64,000 bases of DNA from Candidatus Hydrogenedentota bacterium (GCA_029556545.1 JAKQEQ010000069.1:29558-93557); one strand, 5' to 3'. Numbered from the stretch's first letter, positions 1 through 7,962 are shown. Numbers and translations are program-made. The notes: generated from the letters alone by a model not told the origin.

Positions 1-1226
1 GTGGGCAGCCCGATCATGAAGTAGGTCTTCACGTGGGTCCAGCCGCGCCGGAACGCCTCGGCGGCCATATCGAGCAGTTCCTCGTCCGGGATGAACTTGT
101 TGATGACCGCGCGCAGCCGCGGCGTGGCGGCCTCCGGCGCGAAGGTGAGCCCGCTGCGCCTTACGCCCGACACCATGTCGGCCATCTCGACGGCGAACGA
201 ATCGAGCCGCAGCGACGGCAACGCCACCGACACGTTGTCCTTGTGCGCCCGATCCGCGGCCTGCTTCACCAGCGTGCGTGGCCGCGAGAAGTCGCACGTG
301 GACAACGAGACGAGCGTGACGTGTTCGAGGCCGGTGTTGTCGAGGGTCTCGGCCATGATCCGGTCCACCTCGGGCAGGGTGCGCTCGCGGACGGGCCGCG
401 TCACCATGCCCGCCTGACAGAACCGGCAGCCTTGCGTGCAGCCGCGGAGCACTTCGAGCCCGACGCCGTCATGAACGAGCGACGCATACGGCACGATGTA
501 CCGCGTCGGAAACTTCGCCGCGTTCAGGTCGCGCGCGATGCGCTTCACGATCTTCGGCCCGTCCTCGCGCGGCACGATGCGCCCGTCATCGAGCGTCTCC
601 ATGGGATACAGCGCCGGCACGTAGAACCCGGGCAACTGCGCGAGCGCTTCGAGTTTCTCGGCGCGCGGCGCGCGCTTCAGCGGGCGCAACGTCTCGACGA
701 GGTCGACCACCGCGTCCTCGCCGTCGCCCACGACGAAGAAGTCCAGGAACGGCGCCAGCGGCTCCGGGTTGAACACCGTCGGCCCGCCCGCGAACAGGAG
801 CGGCGCGTCCTCGGGCCGGTCCGCGCTCCGCACCGGCAGCCCCGCGAGGTCAATCGCATTGAGAATGTTCGTGTACGTCAGTTCCGATTGCAGCGTGAAG
901 CCGATGAGGTCCGCCGCCGTCAGCGGGTCCTTCGACTCCTGCATAAACAGCGGCAACCCGCGCGCGCGCAGCGCCGCCTCCATGTCCGGCGCGGGCGAAT
1001 AGCCCCGCTCGCACCATACGTAATCGAGATCATTCAGGATCGCGTACAGGATATGCAACCCGAGATTCCCGAGCCCGAGCTCATACAAGTCCGGGAAAAA
1101 CAGACACACCCGCAGGTCCACGTCCGCCGCGCGCTTATGCACCGCGTTCCACTCCGTGCCGAGATACCGCGACGGCCTCTCGACCCGAGGCAGGATATCG
1201 TCTATCAATCTCGCGCTAAGGCTCAT
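1..1226 (-). CDS. B12-binding/radical SAM family protein, C-terminus off the window
   Basis: Partial gene; the start (ATG at 1226, GAGGG about 8 bases upstream) is present and the reading frame is open to base 1, giving about 408 residues. The N-terminus (RLIDDILPRVERPSRYLGTE) and the segment LYELGLGNLGLHILY resemble the TIGR03960 group of radical SAM proteins, whose N-terminal half is a cobalamin-binding-like domain. The radical SAM cluster motif RGCTQGCRFCQAG (CxxxCxxC) lies near residue 262 and FAPEAATPRLR follows. Such proteins are predicted to bind a 4Fe-4S cluster and cleave S-adenosylmethionine; the substrate is unknown. In many genomes this family is fused or adjacent to a DUF2344 domain, which would lie beyond the left edge here. 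Family call is good, function unassigned. Confidence 0.85.
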   Translation of the reverse strand, partial: MSLSARLIDDILPRVERPSRYLGTEWNAVHKRAADVDLRVCLFFPDLYELGLGNLGLHILYAILNDLDYVWCERGYSPAPDMEAALRARGLPLFMQESKDPLTAADLIGFTLQSELTYTNILNAIDLAGLPVRSADRPEDAPLLFAGGPTVFNPEPLAPFLDFFVVGDGEDAVVDLVETLRPLKRAPRAEKLEALAQLPGFYVPALYPMETLDDGRIVPREDGPKIVKRIARDLNAAKFPTRYIVPYASLVHDGVGLEVLRGCTQGCRFCQAGMVTRPVRERTLPEVDRIMAETLDNTGLEHVTLVSLSTCDFSRPRTLVKQAADRAHKDNVSVALPSLRLDSFAVEMADMVSGVRRSGLTFAPEAATPRLRAVINKFIPDEELLDMAAEAFRRGWTHVKTYFMIGLP

Positions 1227-1301
1227 TGCATGCCCTCTTCGTGTTCCATCATACAGAACACGCGGGCACGCGGCGAAATTCGGAGGGTGGCGACCGTTCA
1301 G

Positions 1302-2315
1302 TTAGTCTTGCTTGATCTTGAGTTCCTTTGTACTTAGACCAACTTCCCAGTAATCAATCGGGAAGCCCGCTTTCCGACTTAGAAACTGAAGAAAACCCCT
1401 TGAGTCGTCAGTCTCTGGAGCAGGGGAGCAAATAACGCATCGGGGAAGGCTCGTGCTCTCCGCAAAGTCTCTGTATACATATTCGAGTAGCTGTCCGACG
1501 CCTTCCCTGATCGCTTGCACTGCATTTGCGCAAGTCTTTACCTCGATGTATGCGTGGAATTCAGGATGCGTCACCATCACATCGACACAAGACCTCTCGA
1601 GAAAGACATGTTGACCAAATTCTCCTTCCAGCAGTTGGAAGAGGTGATTCTGGAGACGACGATGAGTAGGGTCATAGCATATCGAGGCCGTCCCTGCACG
1701 ATGGACACGCTCCACGGGAAGCGGTTTCTGTCGTCCCGATGGCAATCTTCGAAAGGCCTCTATATCCGCTGATTCCACCTTGTACAGCATGTATCTCGTT
1801 CGTTTCCAAACCCTGTCCTCTTCGTCCGCCAGACGGCCGGAGACATGGCATTCAGCATCCTCCGGTCGAAAGCGGATGTTGAAGATGCCCGTATTGTAGT
1901 CGGAATGTCCAGTCGTGATGCGGCTCGGATTTCCACCGATTGCACACACATCGTGGCGCATTTGCTGCAACCAACCCCTCCGCTCATATTCCTCTACCAC
2001 CCTCTGGCGATCTTCCTCCGTAAGTAACTCGCACTCACGAATCTCCCCGACGTAGTACCGCTGCCGGTCAGGGGAAATCGCATAAAGTAGAAGGTCTATG
2101 ACTTGCCCTGACTCAATCTGTCGGGTCCGGTTGAGGGCTTCCACAAAACCGTAATGATAACCGTCCAGTTGACGCGAGTAATCGAATAGCCACTCCTCAT
2201 GTCCGAAGCCCGTCTTACCCACATAGGCATCATTGCCTTCTAATTGACGCGCCTCGCCCGTTGGTCGCCGCCAACCTTGTGAATTCCAGCAAAGCCGTGC
2301 GAGATAGGACGCCAT
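1302..2315 (-). CDS. PD-(D/E)XK nuclease-like protein, lower-GC island
   Basis: 337 residues, ATG start preceded by AGGAGG at 10 bases. The C-terminal third has a typical PD-(D/E)XK layout: helix QNHLFQLLEGEFG (222-234), CVDVMV with D245, YIEVK with E258 and K260, then an amphipathic helix with QLLEY (275-279). This is the metal-binding core of restriction-type and repair nucleases. The N-terminal ~180 residues (GWRRPTGEARQLEG, GFGHEEWLFDYS, DLLLYAISPDRQRYYVGEIR) look like a separate substrate-reading domain seen in uncharacterised proteins; I cannot name it. Base composition is visibly less GC-rich than both neighbours, suggesting recent transfer. It lies 183 bp downstream of the kinase gene on the same strand. 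A stand-alone type IV restriction or defence role is inference; no methylase partner is present. Confidence 0.6.
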   Translation of the reverse strand: MASYLARLCWNSQGWRRPTGEARQLEGNDAYVGKTGFGHEEWLFDYSRQLDGYHYGFVEALNRTRQIESGQVIDLLLYAISPDRQRYYVGEIRECELLTEEDRQRVVEEYERRGWLQQMRHDVCAIGGNPSRITTGHSDYNTGIFNIRFRPEDAECHVSGRLADEEDRVWKRTRYMLYKVESADIEAFRRLPSGRQKPLPVERVHRAGTASICYDPTHRRLQNHLFQLLEGEFGQHVFLERSCVDVMVTHPEFHAYIEVKTCANAVQAIREGVGQLLEYVYRDFAESTSLPRCVICSPAPETDDSRGFLQFLSRKAGFPIDYWEVGLSTKELKIKQD

Positions 2316-2498
2316 GGCCTGGATACCTCCTGTTTATACTCACTGAGTACTCGGGCCTCACCTCGTAACACCGCGGTGCCATGCCGATGCCCCACGTCAC
2401 GAATACCCTGCACCACAGCCTTGCGTTTGCTTACGCGGCGAGAAGCATCGATGCGCCGCATCAAAGGATCAAAGAACCAAAGAATCAAATGACCTACA

Positions 2499-4724
2499 TC
2501 ATCTTCGCGAACGCGAACGCACCGCGAACACCCGGCCGTTGCCCGAGTAGTCCCGGTCGGCCCAGTCCTCGCCGCCGTTGCGGAAGCCGAAGCGCCACGC
2601 CGACGACGAATCGCGCGATTCCGCCCATACCCACCAGCCCGTGGTATTAAACACGGGGTCCATGTTCCGCCTGCCCACACCCGGCTGATACAGTCCGCGC
2701 AACTCCTCCCGGTTAGGCATGCGCCAGCCGCCGCCCGCCATCTTGCATGAGGCGACCCACTGTTCAGCCTCCTCGTAAGTGGTATCCCGGTCCGGCCCGA
2801 CCAGCCATTCGAGGCCGGTCTGGGCATCGAAAATCACGCCCTCCGCGGAAACGGTGAAGCGTGTTTTCTTATCCGCTGCCAGCGGCTTTTCCTCCAATGC
2901 CAACTGCTCTCCGTTGCCCGGCGCTACGGTCTGCGCCTGCTCCGAACGCGAACGCACCGCGAATACCCGGTGGTAGCGCAAGCCGTTCCGGTAGTCCCAG
3001 TCTTCGTTGCCGTTGTTGAAGAGGAAGTACCACGCCGACGACGGATCGCGCGATTCCGCCCATACCCACCATCCCTCGGTCGTGAATGCAGGGTCCATGT
3101 TCCGCCTGCCCACACCCGGCTGATACAGTCCGCGCAACTCCTTCCGGTTAGGCATGCGCCAGCCGCCGCCCGCCACCTTGCATGAGGCAACCCACTGTTC
3201 AGCCTGGTTGTAATCGGTATCCTGGTCCGGCCCGACCAGCCATTCAAGGTCGGTCTGGGAATCAGCTATAACGCCCTCCGCGGAAACGGTGAAGCGTGTC
3301 TTCTTATCCGCTGCCAGCGGCCTTTCCTCCAATGCCAACTGCTCTCCGTTGCCCGGCACTACGGTCTGCGCCTGCTTCGGACGCGAACGCACCGCGAACA
3401 CCCGGTTGTCGCTCGAGTCGTCCCGGTTGATCCAGTACTCGTCACCGTTGTGGAAGCGGAAGTCACTCGCCGACGACGAATCGCACGGTTCCGCCCATAC
3501 CCACCAGCCCCCGGTCTTGAACACAGGGTCCATGTTCCGCATGCCCGCACCCGGCTGATATAACCCACGCAATTCCTGCAGGTTAGGCATGCGCCAGCCG
3601 CCGCCCCCCACCTTGCATGAGGCAACCCACTGTTCAGCCTGGTCGTAATCGGTGTCCTGGTCCGGCCCGACCAGCCATTCAAGGCCGGTCTCGGAATCGA
3701 AAATCACGCCCTCTGCGGAAACGGTGAAGCGTGTCCTGCCGGGCGCGACGGCCATCGGCGGGGCTTCCACGCCGGGCGGGGGCGGGCCGGGTTTCGTGGC
3801 ACCTGGAACCGGCGCGGGCTTCTCGAAGCCGAGCATGAGAGGGTTCGGCTGGGGCTTGAGGCTTTCGCGGAGGGCGGCGGCCATGGCGCGGCCATCGAGA
3901 TAGCGATCGACGGGCCGCTTGCTCAGGGCCTTGAGGATGACGCGGCTGAGCGCCTCCGGGACGTTGACGTTGAGTTCGTGAGGCGGCGCGGGGTTCGCAT
4001 TGATGACATGATACATGACCGTGGTCAGGACCTCGCCCGTGAAAGGCTTCTCCCGCGTGAGCAGTTCGTACAGCATGACGGCGACGGAGAAGAGGTCGGA
4101 TCGCCCATCGACCTCCTGTCCCATGCACTGTTCGGGACTCATGTAAAACGGCGTGCCGATGAGGGCGCCCTCCTGCGTCAGCGTCGAGTCGGACATGTGG
4201 GCGATCCCGAAATCCGCCACCTTAATCGGTCCGCCCGGCGGCGTCATGATATTGGCCGGCTTGATGTCGCGATGAATGACACCCCGGTCATGCGCGCTGG
4301 CTAGGGCCTCGCAGATGGCCGCGCCCATCTCGGCGACGGTCTCGGGGTCTACGTGGCGCTTTTCCTCGATGACTTTGCGCAGATCGCCCCCTTCGAGAAA
4401 CTCCATGACAATGTAACCGATGCCATTCGCTTCGTCAGCGTCGTGGATGATGATAATGTTGGGATGGTTCAGCGCGCCTGCGGCGCGGGCCTCGCGCAGA
4501 AACCGCTTCATCATTTCATCAGCGTTCGGGGATGACTCGATCTTGTCACGGCGGACGGTCTTGATCGCGACGCGGCGCTCGATGTTCGGGTCGAGTCCCT
4601 CATAGACGACGCCCATCTCGCCTCTGCCAAGTTCGCGCACGATCCGGTAGCGCCCCAGGTGGTCCGGCATGTTCGTGGCGGTCACGCGCGTGGTTTTCTC
4701 CCCTTGATTACGATCACGGATCAT
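2499..4724 (-). CDS. Ser/Thr protein kinase with three tandem DUF1566 (C-type-lectin-like) repeats
   Basis: 741 residues from ATG 4724 (AGGTG 7 bases upstream); a downstream ATG at 4670 directly before the kinase domain is possible. The kinase is complete: GRGEMG glycine loop 33-38, K55 in VAIK, HRDIKPANIM with catalytic D153, DFG 171-173, SPE 196-198. A Pro-rich linker (about 291-330) leads to three repeats of exactly 145 residues (331-475, 476-620, 621-741, the last without linker). Each has RFTVSAEGV, WRMPN, LRGLYQPG, WWVWAE and VFAVRSR, the DUF1566/Lcl_C fold used as a ligand-binding C-type-lectin-like module. No membrane segment is seen, so it is probably cytoplasmic. Residues 420-440, 565-585 and 710-730 are hypervariable between repeats, in NNC codons, as in targets of diversity-generating retroelements. 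No reverse transcriptase is in the window. Confidence 0.9.
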   Translation of the reverse strand: MIRDRNQGEKTTRVTATNMPDHLGRYRIVRELGRGEMGVVYEGLDPNIERRVAIKTVRRDKIESSPNADEMMKRFLREARAAGALNHPNIIIIHDADEANGIGYIVMEFLEGGDLRKVIEEKRHVDPETVAEMGAAICEALASAHDRGVIHRDIKPANIMTPPGGPIKVADFGIAHMSDSTLTQEGALIGTPFYMSPEQCMGQEVDGRSDLFSVAVMLYELLTREKPFTGEVLTTVMYHVINANPAPPHELNVNVPEALSRVILKALSKRPVDRYLDGRAMAAALRESLKPQPNPLMLGFEKPAPVPGATKPGPPPPGVEAPPMAVAPGRTRFTVSAEGVIFDSETGLEWLVGPDQDTDYDQAEQWVASCKVGGGGWRMPNLQELRGLYQPGAGMRNMDPVFKTGGWWVWAEPCDSSSASDFRFHNGDEYWINRDDSSDNRVFAVRSRPKQAQTVVPGNGEQLALEERPLAADKKTRFTVSAEGVIADSQTDLEWLVGPDQDTDYNQAEQWVASCKVAGGGWRMPNRKELRGLYQPGVGRRNMDPAFTTEGWWVWAESRDPSSAWYFLFNNGNEDWDYRNGLRYHRVFAVRSRSEQAQTVAPGNGEQLALEEKPLAADKKTRFTVSAEGVIFDAQTGLEWLVGPDRDTTYEEAEQWVASCKMAGGGWRMPNREELRGLYQPGVGRRNMDPVFNTTGWWVWAESRDSSSAWRFGFRNGGEDWADRDYSGNGRVFAVRSRSRR
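2535..2597 (-). other. Putative DGR variable region, repeat 3
   Basis: Variable core of the last repeat (residues 710-730). Compared with the other two cores, the 12 substituted codons all end in C and differ at positions 1 and/or 2 only (for example CGC here against TAC and GAC). This is what A-to-N mutagenic copying of AAC codons in a template repeat would produce. It sits close to the gene's 3' end, the usual place for a DGR variable region. Confidence 0.65.
2970..3032 (-). other. Putative DGR variable region, repeat 2
   Basis: Variable core of the middle repeat (residues 565-585), aligned without gaps to the other two cores and flanked by the same downstream sequence. Variable codons include TAC, CTC, AAC, GAC, GGC, CGC and CAC, all NNC. 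Confidence 0.6.
3405..3467 (-). other. Putative DGR variable region, repeat 1
   Basis: Variable core of the first repeat (residues 420-440). Variable codons include GAC, CGC, CAC, TAC, ATC, AAC and AGC, again all NNC. One first-column codon (AGT against TGG, TGG) does not fit pure adenine mutagenesis. Confidence 0.6.
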
Positions 4725-5199
4725 GTTAGCACACCTGCGCAAGTAAGGAACTATGTCAGAATGTCATACGCCCGCAGCATCAAGTGATCCCCACCTCTTG
4801 GACACGCTCTTGGGGACGTTACTTGGTGATATCCACCCGTTACACCCATCCATTCGCCTTTTGTGACAGAAACGGACGCTCAGAACCCGGAGGTGTCGAC
4901 CACTCCCTTCCGTTCTCTGTTCATCCAACCCAAACTATCATGCTTGGCTTCTCCTGTCAACGGCCCGCGCCGGGTATGTCCCCGCCTCTGGGCTTCAGCA
5001 ACTATCCGGAACCCGTTTCCCGCAACGACTCGACCGACTCCGAAACGCGCTCTTGCCGTACGGGCGTCGACGCTTTGCGGACCTCAGATTTGCGTTCGAC
5101 CGTCATCATTCTGAACGCTCCTACGGTGCTTAGCGTGCCACCTCACGGCATCGGAGAGCATCGAGGCGACGCTGTGAATCTCCGTCGTCATTCGGCAAG
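4725..5199. other. Gene-free stretch between kinase and antitoxin
   Basis: About 475 bp upstream of the kinase and downstream of the antitoxin. Both strands contain open frames, but none has a ribosome-binding site with recognisable protein character. It must contain the kinase promoter; I see no clear -35/-10 pair and no copy of the variable-region sequence (no template repeat). Confidence 0.5.
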
Positions 5200-5388
5200 T
5201 CAGTCCTGCCGCCTCTTGTGACCGCGCGGCGCGACTCCTGTAGGCACGGGAGGTCTGACCATGCGCTCTGGATGTTTCTTCGCGGCTTCGCGCAAATGAC
5301 GAAAGAGCTTTCCCACGTCGTTGCCAACGTCGCGCGCCAATCGGTCTTTCATTCGGTAGACTTCTCGTAGAATCGGATCGGGCTTCAT
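5200..5388 (-). CDS. Antitoxin-like small protein paired with PIN toxin
   Basis: 62 residues starting MKPDPILREVYRMKDRLARD, with a helical middle (VGKLFRHLREAAKKHPERM). This KPxPILxEVYxxKxxLA opening is typical of small partners encoded directly after certain PIN-domain proteins. Its ATG lies 3 bp beyond the stop codon of the PIN gene, so the two are co-transcribed with the toxin first, opposite to the usual order. Its role would be to bind and inhibit the PIN nuclease. The pairing is clear; the antitoxin activity is inferred. Confidence 0.65.
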   Translation of the reverse strand: MKPDPILREVYRMKDRLARDVGNDVGKLFRHLREAAKKHPERMVRPPVPTGVAPRGHKRRQD

Positions 5389-5391
5389 TCC

Positions 5392-5868
5392 TTAATCTCC
5401 CAGTAGCTCTTCCGGCGTACACACTTGTGGAGTAAACAATCCTCGCCTGTCATTCAGCGTCCTCAGGCGGCGGAGCGCAAATGCGTTTGCAAGGTGTTTG
5501 AGATTCCACGTACAGAGGAACTGCATCCGGTAGACGCTGGCAAAAGCCAGGTGCGCCGCGTCACCGGACCTATCTGATGGCACAATTCGCTCTCGAGCGT
5601 ATAGTTCGGTCAAGCGTTCCACCGCCGATGTCGCCTCCAGGACCGGGAACTGCGCGAGAAATTCATAGCGTCTGCCTGCTGCTTGGCTATCCCCTCGATT
5701 GGCCTCTTCCAGCACCACATCCGAAACAAACATCACGAAATGCCCGCGAGCGCGTCGCCACCAAGCGCGGGTTATCTCTTGTCTCGCAAGAGAAACGACA
5801 TCCCGCGATGGCGTTGCCAACAAATAGCTTGGGATTGTTGTTTCCAGGTATAGCGTCGGTTTTTCCAT
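5392..5868 (-). CDS. PIN-domain (VapC-like) toxin
   Basis: 158 residues from ATG 5868 (GGA 7 bases upstream). PIN-fold acidic positions are visible: E9 in LYLETTIPSYL, D50/E54/E55 in SDVVLEEANRGD and D103 in GDAAHLAFA, followed by CTWNLKHLANA, a conserved element of this PIN subgroup. PIN toxins are Mg2+-dependent ribonucleases that cleave RNA, often tRNA or rRNA. An upstream in-frame start would add 16 residues without PIN similarity. It forms a two-gene unit with the 62-residue protein downstream. Confidence 0.8.
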   Translation of the reverse strand: MEKPTLYLETTIPSYLLATPSRDVVSLARQEITRAWWRRARGHFVMFVSDVVLEEANRGDSQAAGRRYEFLAQFPVLEATSAVERLTELYARERIVPSDRSGDAAHLAFASVYRMQFLCTWNLKHLANAFALRRLRTLNDRRGLFTPQVCTPEELLGD

Positions 5869-6219
5869 TACAAGTCCATGATCGCCTTGAGGTGGGCACA
5901 TTTTCAAGTCAGCCATTCACACAGTCATGCGCAGCCGCTGCCGCCTGCCTGCACCTCTTCATTCGTGAAATTCGTGTCATTCGTGCTCGATGCCCTGTTA
6001 TGGCCGGCTCCCTTCCGGCAAAAGCGACGCGGGTTTGACCCGCAAGTAAGCGTCGGTTATGCTCCGCTGGTTCGAGACAGGGACGGAATGAAGGGACTGC
6101 CCGACCATCCGGCGAGTCCTCTTCTCCCAAACGATGATGATGAAGAAGGACGCCGCCGTAGGCCGTACTCTTCGCTCCCGGTTTCTGTCCGACGATTAGG
6201 GAGGACTTCAAGACACGCC
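5869..6219. other. Intergenic region with ATTCGTG short repeats
   Basis: 350 bp between the divergent PIN and permease genes. It holds an imperfect ATTCGTG tandem tract (about 5960-5983) of the short-period type that recurs in this window. There is an in-frame ATG at 6088 preceded by AGGGA that could extend the permease by 44 residues, but the extension is hydrophilic and unlike the family. Confidence 0.4.
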
Positions 6220-7197
6220 ATGGTAACCCGCGCGACAACGAAGTGGACGGCTTTCGCGGCGCTGGTGGCGCTTTCCGCGCTCTTTCTGATGCCGTTCGTG
6301 TGGATGGTGTCGACTTCGCTCAAGCACGAGGCCCGCATCTTCTCGGGGCGGTGGATGCCCGAGACCGACGTGCGCGACGCCGAGGACCGCCCCATCGTGC
6401 GGTATCGCGGCGCGGACGCGGCCCTGCTCGGCGTCGCGGAAGATGGCCGCTACCGCGTGCTCGTCGGCAACACGGAGGCGCTGGCGTTCCAGGACGAAGT
6501 CGAGATGCGGCTCCGGCCCGGATTTCACTGGCGCAACTACACGCGCGCGTTCGAGATGATGCGCTTCACCCGCAACCTCCGCAATACGCTCTTCGTGTGC
6601 TTCACCACCGTCCTGGGGACCGTGCTGTCTTCGTCGTTGGCGGCCTATGGTCTGTCGCGCATCCCGTGGCGGGGCCGCGAATTCGTCTTCTGGCTTGTGC
6701 TCGCCACGATGATGGTCCCTTACCAGGTGACGCTTATCCCGCTTTTCGCGGTTTACGCCAAACTCGGCTGGATAGGCACGTTCAAGCCGCTTATCCTGCC
6801 GTATTTCTTCGGCGTGCCCTTCTATATCTTCCTCTTGCGCCAGTTCTTCAAGGGCATCCCCGAGGACCTCAGCGCCGCCGCGCGCATCGACGGCTGCACC
6901 GAGTTCGGCATATACGCGCGCATCATTCTGCCGCTGGCCAAGCCCGCCCTTGCCACGACGGCGCTCTTCATGTTCCTCTGGCAATGGGGCGACTTCCTGA
7001 GCCCGCTCGTCTACCTCCAGGACGACCGCCAATACACCCTCGCCGTGGCGCTCCAGCAGTTCCAGAGCCAGCACGAGAGCGCCTGGGGCCCGCTCATGGC
7101 CATGTCCACCGTCATCACCCTGCCCGTGATCGCCCTGTTCTTCTTCACGCAACGGACCTTCATCCAGGGCATCACGCTGACCGGCCTCAAGGGATAG
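6220..7197 (+). CDS. Carbohydrate ABC transporter permease, MalG-like
   Basis: 325 residues with about six membrane segments, starting WTAFAALVALSALFLMPFVW. The EAA loop that docks on the ATPase is present at about 215-244 (EDLSAAARIDGCTEFGIYA ... ILPLAKPAL). This is the second permease subunit of sugar importers, normally encoded with a MalF-like subunit and a binding protein; neither is here, and the upstream genes are a divergent toxin-antitoxin pair. Between the first and second membrane segments there is a periplasmic insert of roughly 60 residues (RDAEDRPIVRYRGADAALLG ... EVEMRLRPGF) longer than in classical MalG. Start at ATG 6220; GGGAGG lies rather far upstream (15 bases), so the start is uncertain. 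Confidence 0.85.
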   Translation: MVTRATTKWTAFAALVALSALFLMPFVWMVSTSLKHEARIFSGRWMPETDVRDAEDRPIVRYRGADAALLGVAEDGRYRVLVGNTEALAFQDEVEMRLRPGFHWRNYTRAFEMMRFTRNLRNTLFVCFTTVLGTVLSSSLAAYGLSRIPWRGREFVFWLVLATMMVPYQVTLIPLFAVYAKLGWIGTFKPLILPYFFGVPFYIFLLRQFFKGIPEDLSAAARIDGCTEFGIYARIILPLAKPALATTALFMFLWQWGDFLSPLVYLQDDRQYTLAVALQQFQSQHESAWGPLMAMSTVITLPVIALFFFTQRTFIQGITLTGLKG

Positions 7198-7214
7198 GAC
7201 GCGGCGCATAGGAG

Positions 7215-7256
7215 GTGGGGCGTCCCGCCCCACACTACCGGGGGCAGGATGCCCCC
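7215..7256. terminator. Two REP-like hairpins after the permease gene
   Basis: Two perfect palindromes in series: GTGGGGCGTCCCGCCCCAC (7215-7233) and GGGGGCAGGATGCCCCC (7240-7256). They lie 18 bp after the permease stop. There is no T-tract, so they may be REP-type repeat elements that stabilise the mRNA end rather than classical terminators. Confidence 0.5.
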
Positions 7257-7350
7257 GCTCCTCTGCGCGAGGCGCGCGGGGCGTTTATGCGATAATGCCC
7301 GGGGCGTGTCTTGGGTCGTATTCTGGATCACGATTCTGGAGAAAAACGCC

Positions 7351-7908
7351 GTGACGCGACGCCGGAAACCGGGTATTTTCTGTTTCGAGGGCGACTGGTC
7401 GCCCGACCTGCGCACGCGCACCTCGGTGCGCCGCCTGCTCGAGTTCCTCAGCCAGGAGGAGCGTATCGATTTCATCTATCGCGACATCGGAACCCCCGAG
7501 GAACTGACGTACTACGTCAACCGGTGGCGATTACGTTCCTATGCGGCCTTCAACATCGGCTACTTCGCTTTTCACGGCGAACCCGACGCCATATTCATCG
7601 GGAAGAACCGTTTGAACTTGGTGGATATCGGCGAAATGCTGAACGGCGCATGCGCGGGAAAGGTCGTGTATTTCGGCAGTTGCTCGACGCTGGGCGCGTC
7701 GCCGAACGACGTGCGGCGCTTCAAGAGGATGACCAAGGCGAAGTGCGTGTGCGGTTACACGAAGGACGTCGAGTGGCTGCAATCGGCCTCCTTCGAACTG
7801 CTGCTGTTCGACGCGCTTACGTACTACCAGCGCATCGACGCCGTCGAAAACTACCTGCGGCGTTTCGAGGCCCTGAAACGCCAACTCGGGTTCAAGATGT
7901 ACCGCTGA
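7351..7908 (+). CDS. Caspase/CHAT-like small protein of unknown function
   Basis: 185 residues from GTG 7351 (GGAG 9 bases upstream); an ATG at 7249 would add 34 residues lying over a hairpin and is rejected. The sequence opens PGIFCFEGDWSPDL, then has IGYFAFHGEPD with H75 and KVVYFGSCSTLGAS with C111. A His in a hydrophobic strand ending HG, followed ~35 residues later by a strand ending GSC, is the layout of the caspase-like/CHAT protease dyad. From memory the protein resembles a small family of stand-alone proteins (possibly DUF6642), but I am not sure of the number. No obvious substrate or effector gene adjoins. Function unassigned; protease role is inference. Confidence 0.55.
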   Translation: MTRRRKPGIFCFEGDWSPDLRTRTSVRRLLEFLSQEERIDFIYRDIGTPEELTYYVNRWRLRSYAAFNIGYFAFHGEPDAIFIGKNRLNLVDIGEMLNGACAGKVVYFGSCSTLGASPNDVRRFKRMTKAKCVCGYTKDVEWLQSASFELLLFDALTYYQRIDAVENYLRRFEALKRQLGFKMYR

Positions 7909-7962
7909 CAAGCCCGCTGTGCTACCATCCGCACCTTACAACAACCACGAGGGCAATATCCG

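Larger units (their letters stand above)
2499..3734 (-). repeat. Three in-register 435-bp tandem repeats inside the kinase gene
   Basis: Units run 3734-3300, 3299-2865 and 2864-2499 (the last lacks the inter-repeat linker). The period is exactly 435 bp with no indels, and most of each unit is nearly identical in DNA, apart from a short variable core near the 3' end of each. After each core comes the same GC-rich stretch encoding RVFAVRSR, conserved in DNA as well as in protein. Confidence 0.9.

Noticed and set aside
33..1337. Long plus-strand open frame
   Set aside because: Antisense shadow of the radical SAM gene; composition is Arg/His-rich and lacks a domain, while the minus strand has clear motifs.
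4784..5221. 145-codon plus-strand frame upstream of the kinase
   Set aside because: No RBS, no domain, and it overlaps the antitoxin on the other strand.
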